In this document: piece by piece, positions 1 to 11,100 of the stretch
Numbering within the stretch: the stretch's first letter is position 1
Layout of the letters: each line of letters starts with the position of its first letter
Assembly (NCBI GenBank): GCA_021399445.1
Contig: JAJTUQ010000001.1
Span: 5,332,001-5,396,000, forward strand
Length of the DNA: 64,000 nt
From: Xylogone sp. PMI_703
Taxonomy: Eukaryota; Ascomycota; Leotiomycetes
Reading direction: 5' to 3'
The notes under the pieces: model-generated
The model's input: the letters and a program-made list of their open reading frames with translations, nothing else
Databases searched by the model: none
What the model was told of the DNA's origin: nothing
Program-made: the position numbers and the translations under genes

Positions 1-245
1 TTTGGAAACGCACTAAAGCCTAGTTAACGACTTTTGGGAGTGTTTCAACTCTACCTTTCTACTCTTCAAACCTTTGTAAGAAAAGTATTGAGTGCTGACG
101 CTCATTATAGTAGGTGTGTAGGATAAATTCGGATCTGGCTCCGTCGGTATCACATCCGACACCAACCGAAACAGCCGTTCTCCGCCTCGCCCACTCATCC
201 GTCACCTATCATTCCGACTCCAATTTCAGACAATCTAATCGTACA

Positions 246-3200
246 ATGGAGTCGCATCAGGATGGCATGACGGCACTCATCGACGCCATTGGAATTTCAC
301 CACCACTTCCTCTAAAACCAGGCAAGTCAAGTGACACCGCCACGACACCAGGGCAGTCTGGCATCGTACATCAGTGTCGGCTGTGTGGCCGCGTCTACGA
401 AAGACCTGATCATTTAAATCGCCATTTAAAAAGCCATGAGAATGCACGACCATTCAAGTGTCTTCGGTGCCCAAAAAGTTTCAATCGTGCCGACTTACTC
501 ACACGACATGTAGCCGGACATAAAAGACAGGATGAGAATGGTGGCCTGGGACGAAAGAGAATCGAAAGATCAGATCGAGTAGCAGAGGCATGCCTTGCTT
601 GTGTCGCCTCAAAATCTAAATGTCAGGATGAAAAGCCATGCTCAAGATGTCTGAAAAAGAATATAGCCTGCACCACAGCTTCTGGTAGCTTAAGAGGAAG
701 TTCAAGAGGGACCAAGGCACAATCATCAAATGCTGATGGCTCTGCTCAACTTGAGTGGTCGCCAAGTCCAACTGATACCACAATGATTGACCGGTCCGCT
801 GTTGACTACGATGGTTCAGGTGATGGGGCAAATATACATGGCAACCAGAGTAGTCCATCCACTACCGCTCGTCACTTTCCACCGGACTCAATGCCTTTCA
901 ATAGTTCCTCTGTTGACTATAATAATGTCTCAAGCTTACAGCGGAATTGTAAGTGTTCCAATAAGAGTATGTATATCCAGGGCAATGTTAACATAGAAAA
1001 TAGACGAGGTTATGAATGACGGCTCCAATGGTGTATCCTATCCTACACGGCAACCAGACACCAATCAGCTCTTAGAATTTTCGCCTCGAAATGATTATTT
1101 TACTCAGGATTTTGATTTCGGTATCTGGGATGTAGATCTTGAAGGTATTGAGTTCATATACCAAAGTACTGGCGATAGAGGTAGCCAGTCGACAGGAAGT
1201 GATAATCGTCACCGTTCTAGTGAGCCCTCGATCTCACATAGGGCTATCTCCAGACGATATGCAGCATTTGAAAGATCTCCTTGGCTGTGGAACCCAACCC
1301 AGGAGGATCATAGCATGAATGACCACGCAGACATAGCAGTGGATGAGGAAGCAATTCCGTCTGTTCTCACTCTAGAATTACATTCGGCTTCCACAGCAGC
1401 GGATTTCTCGCGCTGCTTTATTGATTCCAAATGCCGTGACAAGCTCCTTTCTCTACTATTTACGCTCCGGAGGAACCCAGACCAGTTTCCATCGTTTCCA
1501 TCATTATCCCTTCTCAACAATCTCATCAAAGTTTACTTCACTCAAGAGAGTTACCGGGTAGATCAGCTTATTCACATCGGAACGTTCAACGCTAAAGACA
1601 CCACACCACAACTTCTAATGGCCATTATATCTGCCGGTTGCTCCTTCATTTCTATCCCAGCCGTTTGGAAAATGGGGCTTGCTTTGCAGGAGGTCACCAG
1701 GATTGCGACTAGAAATTTTGTAAGTTTAACTCAGTCACAGCTGATAAAGGCTAATAGTTATTACAGTGGGAGCAAAATAATATCCACACAAGAGACTTGG
1801 CAGCACTTCAGGCTTATATGATTGCTCTTGATGTAGGGCTATGGAGCGGATTCAAAAGAAAAATGGAGATTGCTGAAAGTTTTGGTCAATCCCTCACGGT
1901 GGTAAGTCTCTGTACTATCGAAACAAGCTCAGAAAGATTTAATAATTGCTTACCGTTCTTAGATGCTTCGCAGGGCAGGGGCTTTCGCCGCGACACGGAA
2001 CGAATTAGCCTTAACTCCTAACATTGAGGACTCACAATCCACTCTGGAATCAAAATGGAGAACGTGGGTGCAAAGTGAATCGTACAAAAGGTAAATTCGT
2101 CGGTTCTCTATTTGGAATTATATAACTTACGGGTTCCAGGCTCGTATTGTTTCTATTCATGCACGGTGTACAGGCATCCTTCAGTCTCCAAAATCCAAGC
2201 CAGATATCAGTTACGGAGCTGAAACTCTCCCTCCCTGCTTCACGTAGTCTCTGGCTTGCTCGTACTGCAGTTGAATGGAGAGATCGCTACCTTCAAGAGG
2301 GTCAAATATCGACTAGTACTCCAAGCTTCATTTCCGCAATGCAGAATCCTGATATACTCTACATGTTCTCTTCTCGGGTTGATGTCTCTTTATGCAACCT
2401 TGCTCTCCTGCATGGATTCTGGGGTCAAATATCACATCTCCACGAATCAAAGAAATTCTACCTCGAAAGCAAAGCCACCCACCGACTTTGCCTCCTAACA
2501 GAACAAGGAGACCTGTACCGTGATTTACAAGAATTTTCCGAGAAGATATCCTCTTTTAAGAAGTACTCTACCCGCGATGCTCTAATATCAGAGTTATTCA
2601 TGATGTCACTACATGTATCCCCAGAAGATCTTCAACGGTTCGCTGGTAAACATGGAGAGGCTGAAGCAACTCTGGCATTGGAGGAATTCAATACCTGGTG
2701 GGCAAGCAATGATGCTAGAATAGCAATTTGGCATGCAGGACGTGTATTTAAGTTGGCACAAAGATTACGACCAGCGCAGTTGACCGGCTTCAATGCGATC
2801 GCCGTATATTATGCTTGCTTAACATTATGGATATATGGACTAATGATGCCCAATGACGAAAGGGATCATGAAAACCACACCGACAACCAAAAGGTACAGC
2901 GGTGGGTGGCTTCGTCCAATGAACCCTCCATTCCAAATTTGAATGGGCAGAAGCAGTTTCCAAACAGTCCACTTCCTCAAATAGTTCTCAATGAACTGGA
3001 AACAGCACAGATTCGCACATTCAAACACAATGGTGAAGGTATCCCCGGCTTAAATATCCCAAATCGCGCGAACGAAAACAAAGCAGAATTCGTCCCTCTT
3101 TACAATACTATTCGCATACTCTCTATTGGACGGGATATTTACAGGCAGAACTTCCCCGTGGTGGATGAGCCATTACCACCGCTAGTTGCCAACCTGAGTG

Positions 3201-3283
3201 CACTCTTGAGAGATTTGGAATCCACAACAGGATCTGCAGCTCCTAGCCAGGCGGCGAGCGAGTCGTTGGATGCATATACATAA
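246..3283 (+). CDS. C2H2 plus Zn2Cys6 fungal transcription factor
   Basis: A five-exon model keeps frame throughout: 246-948, 1004-1719, 1767-1901, 1963-2090 and 2140-3283, giving 941 residues. Two C2H2 fingers lie at residues 44-64 (C44, C47, H60, H64) and 72-92 (C72, C75, H88, H92). A Zn2Cys6 binuclear cluster follows at 116-142 (C116, C119, C126, C132, C135, C142) with the classical CX2CX6CX5CX2CX6C spacing. The rest matches the fungal-specific regulatory domain in style, with long helical stretches. It is a nuclear DNA-binding regulator; the target is unknown. It is followed by a convergent FAH-like gene and then a cupin gene, so regulation of these neighbours is possible but inferred. 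An in-frame ATG at 114 could add 44 residues; 246 is preferred because it lies just before the conserved part. Confidence 0.88.
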
Positions 3284-3917
3284 AATGCCTTATACTCTAT
3301 CATAAGTGATTATACGCTCATTATGCATCATTATGTTATCGAAAAACTTTCCAGCTATTCAATACAGATCTTTAGAGCAGCATTGGAGGCGTTAGGGAGT
3401 TAAAACGTGGAAATGGATGCGGACAAAGACGGATTTGCAACGTGATGCATACCAAATAGGAGATCAGAGCGAAGTTGTCTCCGTATATACTTAATTGTCG
3501 GATAAGAACGAGAAAATCGGAATACTAATTCTCAATAACGCGATATATGCCCACTATTTCCCACATATGGCAATTGCAGCTGTGCATGTTCCCTTACGTG
3601 AGTATAAAACAGAGCTTGATATACTGAACTCGTTCGGGCCGAACTATGGGACGTCGAAAGCGGATAGATCACAGTGGGAGCCGCACATCATATCTACGGA
3701 ACTGATTTTAATAAATGATACGGTACTATTTACAGCAGTATTGAATGGGTAGGTGGCGGTGTATGGCCGTAGCTTGTGCTAGTGGTACTTTCTAACAGTA
3801 AGTGAAAATTCTAGTTTAGGTTATGCAAGTGTATAATCATCGATTGATTTTTTTCAAAGTTTAGTAAAGTACGAGTGAGATCATGTACGAATCACATAGG
3901 TACCTTCTCACGGTTCA
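3284..3917. other. convergent intergenic gap, no gene seen
   Basis: This is the 634-bp space between the 3' ends of the regulator and the FAH-like gene. Short open frames occur but have no recognisable motif, start context or splice structure. Confidence 0.6.
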
Positions 3918-5340
3918 TCACCTTTTTTGTCCAACAACTCTCCCAACGCATTCTCCAAATCCAACCCCTTTTGATACGTACCCTGAGATGGTAACTACAT
4001 CACCATCATCCAACCACACCTTCCTCACCTCTTTCTCCTGCCCATACATCTCATCAAAGACCTTAATTTTTGCCCCACCCCTAATTACCGTCTCCATCAA
4101 GCATCCATTCTTCCCTTCCCCGTACCCACTAATCGTCCCCGAGCCAAGCAGATCACCTGTGCGAATAGAGCAGCCATTGCAAGTTTGCTGAGCAACTAAA
4201 TCCCTTAGCGTCCAGTAGATATCACTAAACTGACTCTCACAAATAGTCGAAGCTATTTTCTGGCCGGCCGGGTGCACGGTTGCTTTTAGGCGAATTGGAT
4301 ATGTTGGTGTTGACGAGGGGTCAGAGAGATATGATGCGCGAGGGATGGTGTGAGGTTGAGCAGCGCATTTGAAAGGGGCAAGGGCATCAAGTGTTAGAAT
4401 CCAAGGGGAGATTGAGCTCATGAAGGATTTACCGTAGAGAGGACCAAGGGGGACCATTTCAAACCCCTGGATATCACGGGCTGTTGAGGCCGTTAGTCGA
4501 AGTATCTAAAGGTTAACTCAATGAAGACTTTTAGCAGGCTTTAAGTGAAAACTGGACCTACCACTCCAATCATTGAGCAAGCAGATACCAAATATATGGT
4601 CATCAGCATCTTCTATCTTCACCGGCGTTCCTAATACGCTTGGTTTGCCAATGACTGCACCAATCTCAAGCTCATAGTCCAACCTTCTAGTTGGACCATA
4701 CACTACGTCTGGCTCATTCTTAGACGTATCTCCCCTGAACTGACCCTTTGGTCTCACAACATCCGTTCCAGATACCACAACAGTCGAGCTGCGTCCACCA
4801 TACCCAGTGGGGAAGTGTTCGAACGCAGGAGGCAGTTCTCTGCGACCGGTCATAGCTTCCGAGGCATTATAGATATGGTCCCGACTACACATGAAATCTG
4901 TGAAGTCTGGAATGGAAAGGGGAAGGTGGAGAGTGACGTCTGAAATTGGAGAAGCACATGACTTTGGAAGTGATTCCAGCGAAGAATTGTATTTTGTCAG
5001 GAGAGCTTGGATCCTGGATCTTGTTTTGTTATGGGATGACTTTGGTAGGCTGATGAAGGCATTAAGCTCTGCCTAGAATATGTTATTACATGTATCATTT
5101 TCTTTCATTTCTGTGTAAATTTGAATGCTATGTGAGATGTGGAGCAGTAAAGTAGATGGATACCTGAGAGAAAGTCTTGGTAATTTCACCCTCCAGTTCA
5201 TCTAATAAGCCAGTCTCAACTAGTTCGTCCAGGAATAATACTGTATCCTCAAACCGGGTTGCTACACTGAGTTTTGGATGTAGAGCACAGCTTGCTATCC
5301 CAAAGGGAATATTGTTAATTGAAAAGTGGTCTGCGTACAT
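3918..5340 (-). CDS. fumarylacetoacetase-like hydrolase (FAH family)
   Basis: Three exons on the minus strand, 5340-5164, 5072-4562 and 4480-3918, splice in frame to 416 residues, close to the 419 of animal fumarylacetoacetase. The N-terminal small domain (FSINNIPFG) is followed by the catalytic domain with DFTDFMCSRDH, VVVSGT, YELEIG (two metal-binding Glu), NDWSARDIQ (metal-binding Asp and active-site Gln), GKSF and SGTISG. Known FAH enzymes hydrolyse fumarylacetoacetate to fumarate and acetoacetate, the last step of tyrosine/homogentisate breakdown. Here the Tyr two residues after the first metal Asp is Met, and the GYHGR motif reads GYGGR, so this may be a paralogue with a different acylpyruvate-type substrate. 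It is divergent from the cupin gene, with 593 bp between the start codons. Confidence 0.9.
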
Positions 5341-5933
5341 TTTAGGCAGTAGAGTACTTGTCAGGTGACTTGTTTGCCCTCTTAGATTTGATATCTGGGT
5401 TGGCCCTAACCATTGATGTTATAGGGGGGCCAATTTGGCAGTCGGACCGACCTTTTTGGCTGTGACTTTGTTGGTAGACGGGGCCCTTATTTATATGCGC
5501 GCCCCTACCGGGCCGAAGGAGACTTGCTACACACCTTTTATACATACCTCAACGTATATACTGGTTCTGTGTGTGAGCACATCATTGGTAATTCAAGTAT
5601 CGTAGTTAGAGAAGGCTGTATGTTGTATCACTGTGACGAGTATGGATACTACTTCTTATTGGATGAATATCTGCGGCAGTTTGTCTCGACCTCGGTCTAA
5701 AGGCGCTGCAAGCAGAGATATACGAGATATAAGACCACCTCTTCATAGGCCTAACTGAGAAGTCGGAAAGATTCTGGATAAACCCCACAATTCCGTGTGG
5801 CGGACATAAACGGATGAAGAATTCTAGTATCGGTTTTATGCATAGGACCGAGATTTCATCCTTACGCGCGTATCCGTTGGCCTGGCCGACTTATGAACTA
5901 TCAGAAGGTCTTTAAGTGACAGCGGTCGAAGAC
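5341..5933. promoter_or_regulatory. divergent promoter region, FAH-like gene and cupin gene
   Basis: This 593-bp region separates two divergent start codons and holds no credible gene. It has several CGG/CCG elements of the kind bound by Zn2Cys6 factors: CGGACCG at 5443-5449 and an inverted CGG-N14-CCG at 5831-5850. A shared regulator is inferred, not shown. Confidence 0.4.
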
Positions 5934-6623
5934 ATGGCATCCTCATCTTCTTCCTCAACTCTCCTAAACTTTCTAAAAAAAGTGAATATCACAAAGTCCA
6001 AGGACCAACCTCCGCCTCACCAATCTTCAAACACTATGTCAGCTCAGCCTCTTCTCCCAAATGGCCTACCTGCTATTAATCGGTACATCACAACACATAA
6101 CTCTGAAGGGAAAGCTGTCCTTTCTGATTGTGTGCCCGAGTCATCGATCAACAGCTGGCAAAAGATCGATCCTGGGGCCAACTTCTTCCTAGGCTACACC
6201 ACTCATTCTTTTCCCGTAGCTGCTTCTCAACCCTCGACAGCCTCTCCTGCTAAAGATATCGAGACCTATACTGCGGATTTGCATTCACCTCCTGGTCTAT
6301 CGATATCTAATGGGACTGTTCTTCGTTTTGTTGATATTGCCCCAGGGACGACAAGTCCAATGCATCGTACCGTCAGCCTGGATTATGGCGTGGTCCTTGA
6401 GGGGACCATCGAGCTGGTGCTAGATAGTGGAGTGACGAGAATCATGAATCGTGGTGATGTGTGTGTCCAGAGAGGGACAGCTCATGCATGGAGGAACATA
6501 AGCACCGATGGGAAGTGGGCTCGCATGATGTATGTGCTGCAACCTATGGAGAAAGTCGAGATTGGCGGGAAGCTGTTGAGTGAGGACTTGGCAGAGATGC
6601 AGAATGTGAAGGCGAGCGCGTAG
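5934..6623 (+). CDS. cupin-domain protein
   Basis: Single exon, 229 residues from the ATG at 5934; a second in-frame ATG at 6036 would give 195 residues and drop a Ser/Lys/Pro-rich leader. The C-terminal half is a single cupin barrel. Motif 1 is around PGTTSPMHRTVSLDYGVVLEG and motif 2 around RGDVCVQRGTAHAWRN, with a His in each motif that could bind a metal. Fungal proteins of this type are usually annotated only as cupin domain proteins; dioxygenase, isomerase or binding roles are all possible. Its position beside an FAH-like hydrolase suggests a role in aromatic or acylpyruvate catabolism, but the substrate cannot be read from the sequence. Confidence 0.85.
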   Translation: MASSSSSSTLLNFLKKVNITKSKDQPPPHQSSNTMSAQPLLPNGLPAINRYITTHNSEGKAVLSDCVPESSINSWQKIDPGANFFLGYTTHSFPVAASQPSTASPAKDIETYTADLHSPPGLSISNGTVLRFVDIAPGTTSPMHRTVSLDYGVVLEGTIELVLDSGVTRIMNRGDVCVQRGTAHAWRNISTDGKWARMMYVLQPMEKVEIGGKLLSEDLAEMQNVKASA

Positions 6624-8318
6624 ATGACGGGATAGAGAAGGAAGAAGACTTTAATTCGGTGGTAGTGACGGTACCATAGCGTTGACCAGGAGAGTTTGAA
6701 GAGTTTTGAACAAGATCGTAATAATCAAATAGACGGGAATTCAGTTTAAGAAGATAGAAATAGATTTGCCGCTCGGCCGATTGAAGAGAAATATATTCTT
6801 CTGAACAAGAATATCAAGATTCTGGATATGAGCGCATATTGATAAAAGTCACCTCCATGAAGCAAGCAAAGCTATATATGCTAGGGAGCCAAATATGATG
6901 ATTCTTTTATCAGACCAGCATATCCACCGTAGATCGTGACACTATAGCCTGCGGTGCTATGGAGCGACAACAGCAAAGGACATAACGACAATGATGGGAA
7001 TGAATTATACTTTTCCAGCCCATAGTGAACATTCAGGAGATTATTTTGACATCCTCCTCCGTTATTGCAGTTACAATAACTCGCAGCATAGGAGCTGACG
7101 TCGACCCCAGTTTTCGAAGTGGTAACTTTTGGGACGCGGATCTACTCAACTAGGCCTGATAGGACATCTTCTAACTAAGATCTAGAAATAATTTTCTCAC
7201 AAAGGTTCGCACACTGATACACAATAGTTTATGTGATAAAATTCGACTTCAAAGTGTTATGCAAACGCCCTTGCCGGTTGACCGAACGTAACTTAAGCAC
7301 TTTAGATAAAAGGGGGTCGTGGAAAGACGGGATGAAACTCCCCACATCGGCTCCCCTTCAAACTCTCCACATTCCGTTTCCCAAATGCTCGCCTATTTCA
7401 GCAGCAACCTAGACTTCCAGGGACGTCCATAGGAGCGCATATTGTACAGTTTTTATACCATGTCTCATACTCGTACTCGCATTCTGAAGATCCGTAGGCG
7501 CATTTATACGAGTTGATTGTGTTTTGTATTGGCAATACCAACCTTCCCTGAAATAATTGGAGAAAATACTCCAAGGTCTTACTTAATCCATTATGAATAA
7601 CCGGATTCTAACCCGTCTAGTCCTCTCAGGGCGCAATAAGACAACTATTTGCATATCAAGAAACTTGGCTAAGCTATCCAAGACGAATGTCCTCATAACC
7701 GAAGGCCACAAGTTTCTAAGAGACTCCAAATGCACCTATAATACGAAATGCCAGAAGCCATTGGACACAGTACAGGTACGGACCGAACTATTTCTGGCAT
7801 CGGTAGTTATTGCTTGTTCGACTGAAGGCTAGGAATAGCGGCATGGAGAGTCGGCGAGTACTTGAAATGCCAAGCACCGGGCATAGAGCCGATGCGGCAG
7901 AGGAGACCGCCAATTGCCAAGCCTACAGAAAGCCAACAGCTCCAGCAAGCCTCCAAAAGCTTAAGTCGCCCTGTCGTTACAACAGCCTTGGCCCATCATC
8001 CCAAATTCTCATTTCCCATGTTATTTTGAGCTGAAACTATACAATAGAAATAACCTCATAGGATAATATTTCAATGCTGTTGTCTAGATCACCACAAAAC
8101 ATTTAACCCTTTCCCCTGAATAACCCTAGAATCATGGGGTTGACCCTCGCTAGCGCGGGGCACTGTTTCTGGCAGCGCCTTTCTGCCTAAAGTACCATCA
8201 CAGCAACCGCAGCTGTGATTAATGCTGCTGCATAACCCGAATGGTGGGAGAATAATATGGTCATATCATCCATCATCAACTGATATTTCACGCTGTCAGC
8301 ACGGCATTGCATATTTCA
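6624..8318. other. intergenic, no gene seen
   Basis: About 1.7 kb of moderately AT-rich sequence with only short frames lacking motifs or splice logic. The distal promoter of the GH3 gene begins near its right end. Confidence 0.55.
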
Positions 8319-8325
8319 GGCTAAA
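8319..8325 (+). promoter_or_regulatory. XlnR-like site GGCTAAA
   Basis: The sequence GGCTAAA lies about 400 bp upstream of the GH3 start. This is the known consensus for the fungal xylanolytic activator XlnR/XYR1. One site can occur by chance, but the downstream enzyme is a typical XlnR target. Confidence 0.45.
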
Positions 8326-8340
8326 TGAGCTGATCGGCAT

Positions 8341-8440
8341 GCGGGGAGACTAGCATAACTAACATGTTGGATATATCCGCATGCATCCGAAAAGCTTCAC
8401 GTTGCAGCACTAGCAATGAGATGCAGGTGAATATGCGGGG
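8341..8440 (+). promoter_or_regulatory. CreA-like sites (GCGGGG at 8341-8346 and 8435-8440)
   Basis: Two GCGGGG hexamers match the SYGGRG consensus of the carbon catabolite repressor CreA/CRE1; a third match, GTGGGG, lies at 8586-8591. Clustered CreA sites are expected in front of a xylosidase gene. Binding is inferred. Confidence 0.4.
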
Positions 8441-8594
8441 AGTATATCAGGTAATGCGGCAACAAGTAACGTCAACCCACTCGTATCATACTCTCTCAAG
8501 ATTTCTCCAGCTCGGGGAAGAGATCAGCGAGGCCAGCATGGAAGGATCTTCAGGGCCAGGTTCGGATGAACCGGTGTATGATCCCGTGGGGAAA

Positions 8595-8600
8595 TATAAA
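8595..8600 (+). promoter_or_regulatory. TATA box of the GH3 gene
   Basis: TATAAA lies 125 bp before the GH3 start codon, a usual distance for a regulated fungal gene. Confidence 0.5.
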
Positions 8601-8724
8601 CCAGCTTGAAGCTCTCTGTTTTCCCACCAGGTTGATAGCTCTCTTTGAACTAAAGCTGCTTAAGCAACAAGCGGTACATAGTGGTTTCAATTATTGAGAC
8701 TTCCAGTCAAATCTTGCCGGAGCT

Positions 8725-11100
8725 ATGCTGAGGTCAACCCTCCGGGCTGCTGCTCTAGCAGCAGCTTTGCCAACAGCTCTTTCATTCAACATGCAATATC
8801 CACAATGTGGCAATTCTTCAGCAATAATCAGCCAGAACCTGGTGTGCAACCCCAATGCAGCACCTAGGGATCGCGCAGCCGCTCTGGTTGCTGCTATGAC
8901 AATAGATGAGAAGCTCGTAAATCTGGTTGAGTATGTTCCATATATCCGCTATGATAACAATGTATAAATGCTGATGAATCATAGTCAGGGTCTTGGTGCC
9001 CCGAAGATTGGTCTTCCACCTTACGATTGGTGGAGTGAGGCTCTTCATGGCGTAGCTACCTCTCGAGGGGTAACCTTCGCTCCAGCAGGACAGAATTATT
9101 CCTATGCCACTTCCTTTGCCAATCCAATTATCCTAGGCGCGGCCTTTGATGATGATCTTATAAAATCTGTAGCAACAGTTGTCAGTACTGAGGCACGTGC
9201 ATTTGCAAACGTGGGAAGAGCAGGTCTAGATTTCTGGACGCCAAACATCAATCCTTATAAAGATCCACGATGGGGTCGAGGTATGGAGACGCCTGGTGAA
9301 GATCCTGTCCATATTCAAGGCTATGTGAAGAACCTTATTGAAGGGCTTCAAGGCGGCGTTGAACCACCCATCAAAAAGGTCATTGCTACCTGCAAGCACT
9401 TTGCAGCATACGATCTAGAAAACTGGGAGGGGGTTATTCGATACGGATTTGATGCTATAGTGAGCACACGGGATCTTAACGAGTATTACCTACCACCTTT
9501 TCAACAATGCGCCCGTGATTCCAAGGTTGGCTCTATTATGTGTTCCTACAATGCCGTCAATGGAGTCCCCTCTTGCGCAAACACTTACCTCATGGAGACC
9601 ATCCTTCGAGGACACTGGAATTGGACTATAGATGACAACTACATCACCAGCGATTGCAACGCTGTCCAGAACTTTTATGCAAACCATAACTATACCAAAA
9701 CTGCAGCAGAAGCAGCAGGAGTAGCTTACTCATCCGGCACTGATACCGTCTGCGAAGCCGGGTATCTGACCGATGTTATTGGCGCCTACAACCAATCATT
9801 ACTCAGCGTTGCTACCATTGATCAAGCCCTCACAAGGCTTTATACTGGTTTGGTAACTGTTGGATACTTTGATCCTCCAAGTGCCAGCGCATATCGCTCA
9901 CTTACTTGGTCAGACGTGAATACGCCGGATTCCCAGCAACTAGCTCGTAGTGGTGCTGCTGATGGTATTGTTGTCTTGAAAAATGATGGTACTCTTCCAA
10001 TAAAGTTCGAAGAAGGTGCCTCCGTGGCCGTGATTGGATTCTGGGCTAATGCTACTACTCAAATGTTGGGAGGATACAGTGGTATTCCTCCTTACACTCA
10101 TAGTCCTCTATGGGCAGCTGAACAACTAGGCTTAAAAGTGAACTATGCTACTGGTCCAATTGCACAAAACACTACCACTGGAAACTGGACTGATGCTGCG
10201 ATGGAAGCTGCAAGTTCATCAGATGTGATCCTGTATTTCGGAGGCATTGATCTGAGTGTCGAGGCCGAAAGCTTGGATAGAGTATCGATCTCATGGAGTC
10301 CATCTCAAGAGGCGCTTATCTCAAGTCTTGCAGCCCTAGGTAAACCCCTCATCGTTGTCCAATTGGGCGATCAACTAGATGACTCATCCCTCCTTCAAAA
10401 TGCCAATGTCTCCGCCATTGTCTGGGCTGGATACCCAGGTCAGGATGGAGGCCCTGCCATTTTCGATATCCTCACTGGTGCTGTTGCTCCTGCAGGTCGT
10501 CTCCCAGTAACACAATATCCAGCATCCTACGTTGACCAAGTTCCGATGACAAATATGAGTCTCAGACCAGGTTCAAATAACCCAGGCCGCACATACAAGT
10601 GGTATGATGACGCTGTGCTACCATTCGGACATGGTCTCCAATACACAAACTTCTCAGCTTCCTTCTCCGCATCAATCCCAACTTATGATGTTCTCACTAT
10701 AAGCCATGCATGCCCAGGGGATTCATACCGCGATCTTTGCCCATTCCCTTCTCCAATCAGCATAACTGTGAAAAATGAAGGCACCGTAACATCTGATTTT
10801 GTCGCTTTGGTCTTTGTGAAGGGCGAACATGGCCCTAAGCCTTATCCGATCAAGGATCTCGCTGCATATACGCGAGTAAAAGCTGTGGCTCCAGGAGAGA
10901 GCCGAGAAGTGCAATTGAACATTGACTTAGGCAAGCTTGCTCGAGTCGACGATAGAGGATACAGGATTCTTTATCCGGGTTCGTATGAGTTGTTGTTAGA
11001 TGTGCCGACTCAGAGCACTACAAGCTTTGAGCTGACAGGACAGCACTCTGTTCTGGACTACTTCCCGCAACCGCCAGCAGATCAAGTTGGAGTTTATTGA
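8725..11100 (+). CDS. secreted GH3 exo-1,4-beta-xylosidase
   Basis: Two exons, 8725-8930 and 8985-11100, give 773 residues. The 54-bp intron is placed so that the segment between MTIDEKL and GLPPYDWWSEALHG keeps the family length. Residues 1-20 form a secretion signal. The GH3 N-terminal domain shows GLDFWTPNINPYKDPRWGRG, ATCKHFAAYDLENW and YITSDCNAV; Asp292 in the last motif is the expected nucleophile. The alpha/beta sandwich domain (ADGIVVLKNDGTLPI) and a C-terminal fibronectin III-like domain follow. Family knowledge: the enzyme releases xylose from the non-reducing end of xylo-oligosaccharides outside the cell. Many NxS/T sites suggest glycosylation. XlnR-like and CreA-like promoter sites fit xylan induction and glucose repression. 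Confidence 0.93.

Noticed and set aside
5606..5788. Short minus-strand frame in the FAH-cupin promoter
   Set aside because: Sixty codons without motif inside a divergent promoter.
8145..8165. Small GC-rich hairpin (CCTCGCTAGCGCGGGG)
   Set aside because: Too short and isolated to support an RNA gene or terminator in a eukaryotic intergenic region.
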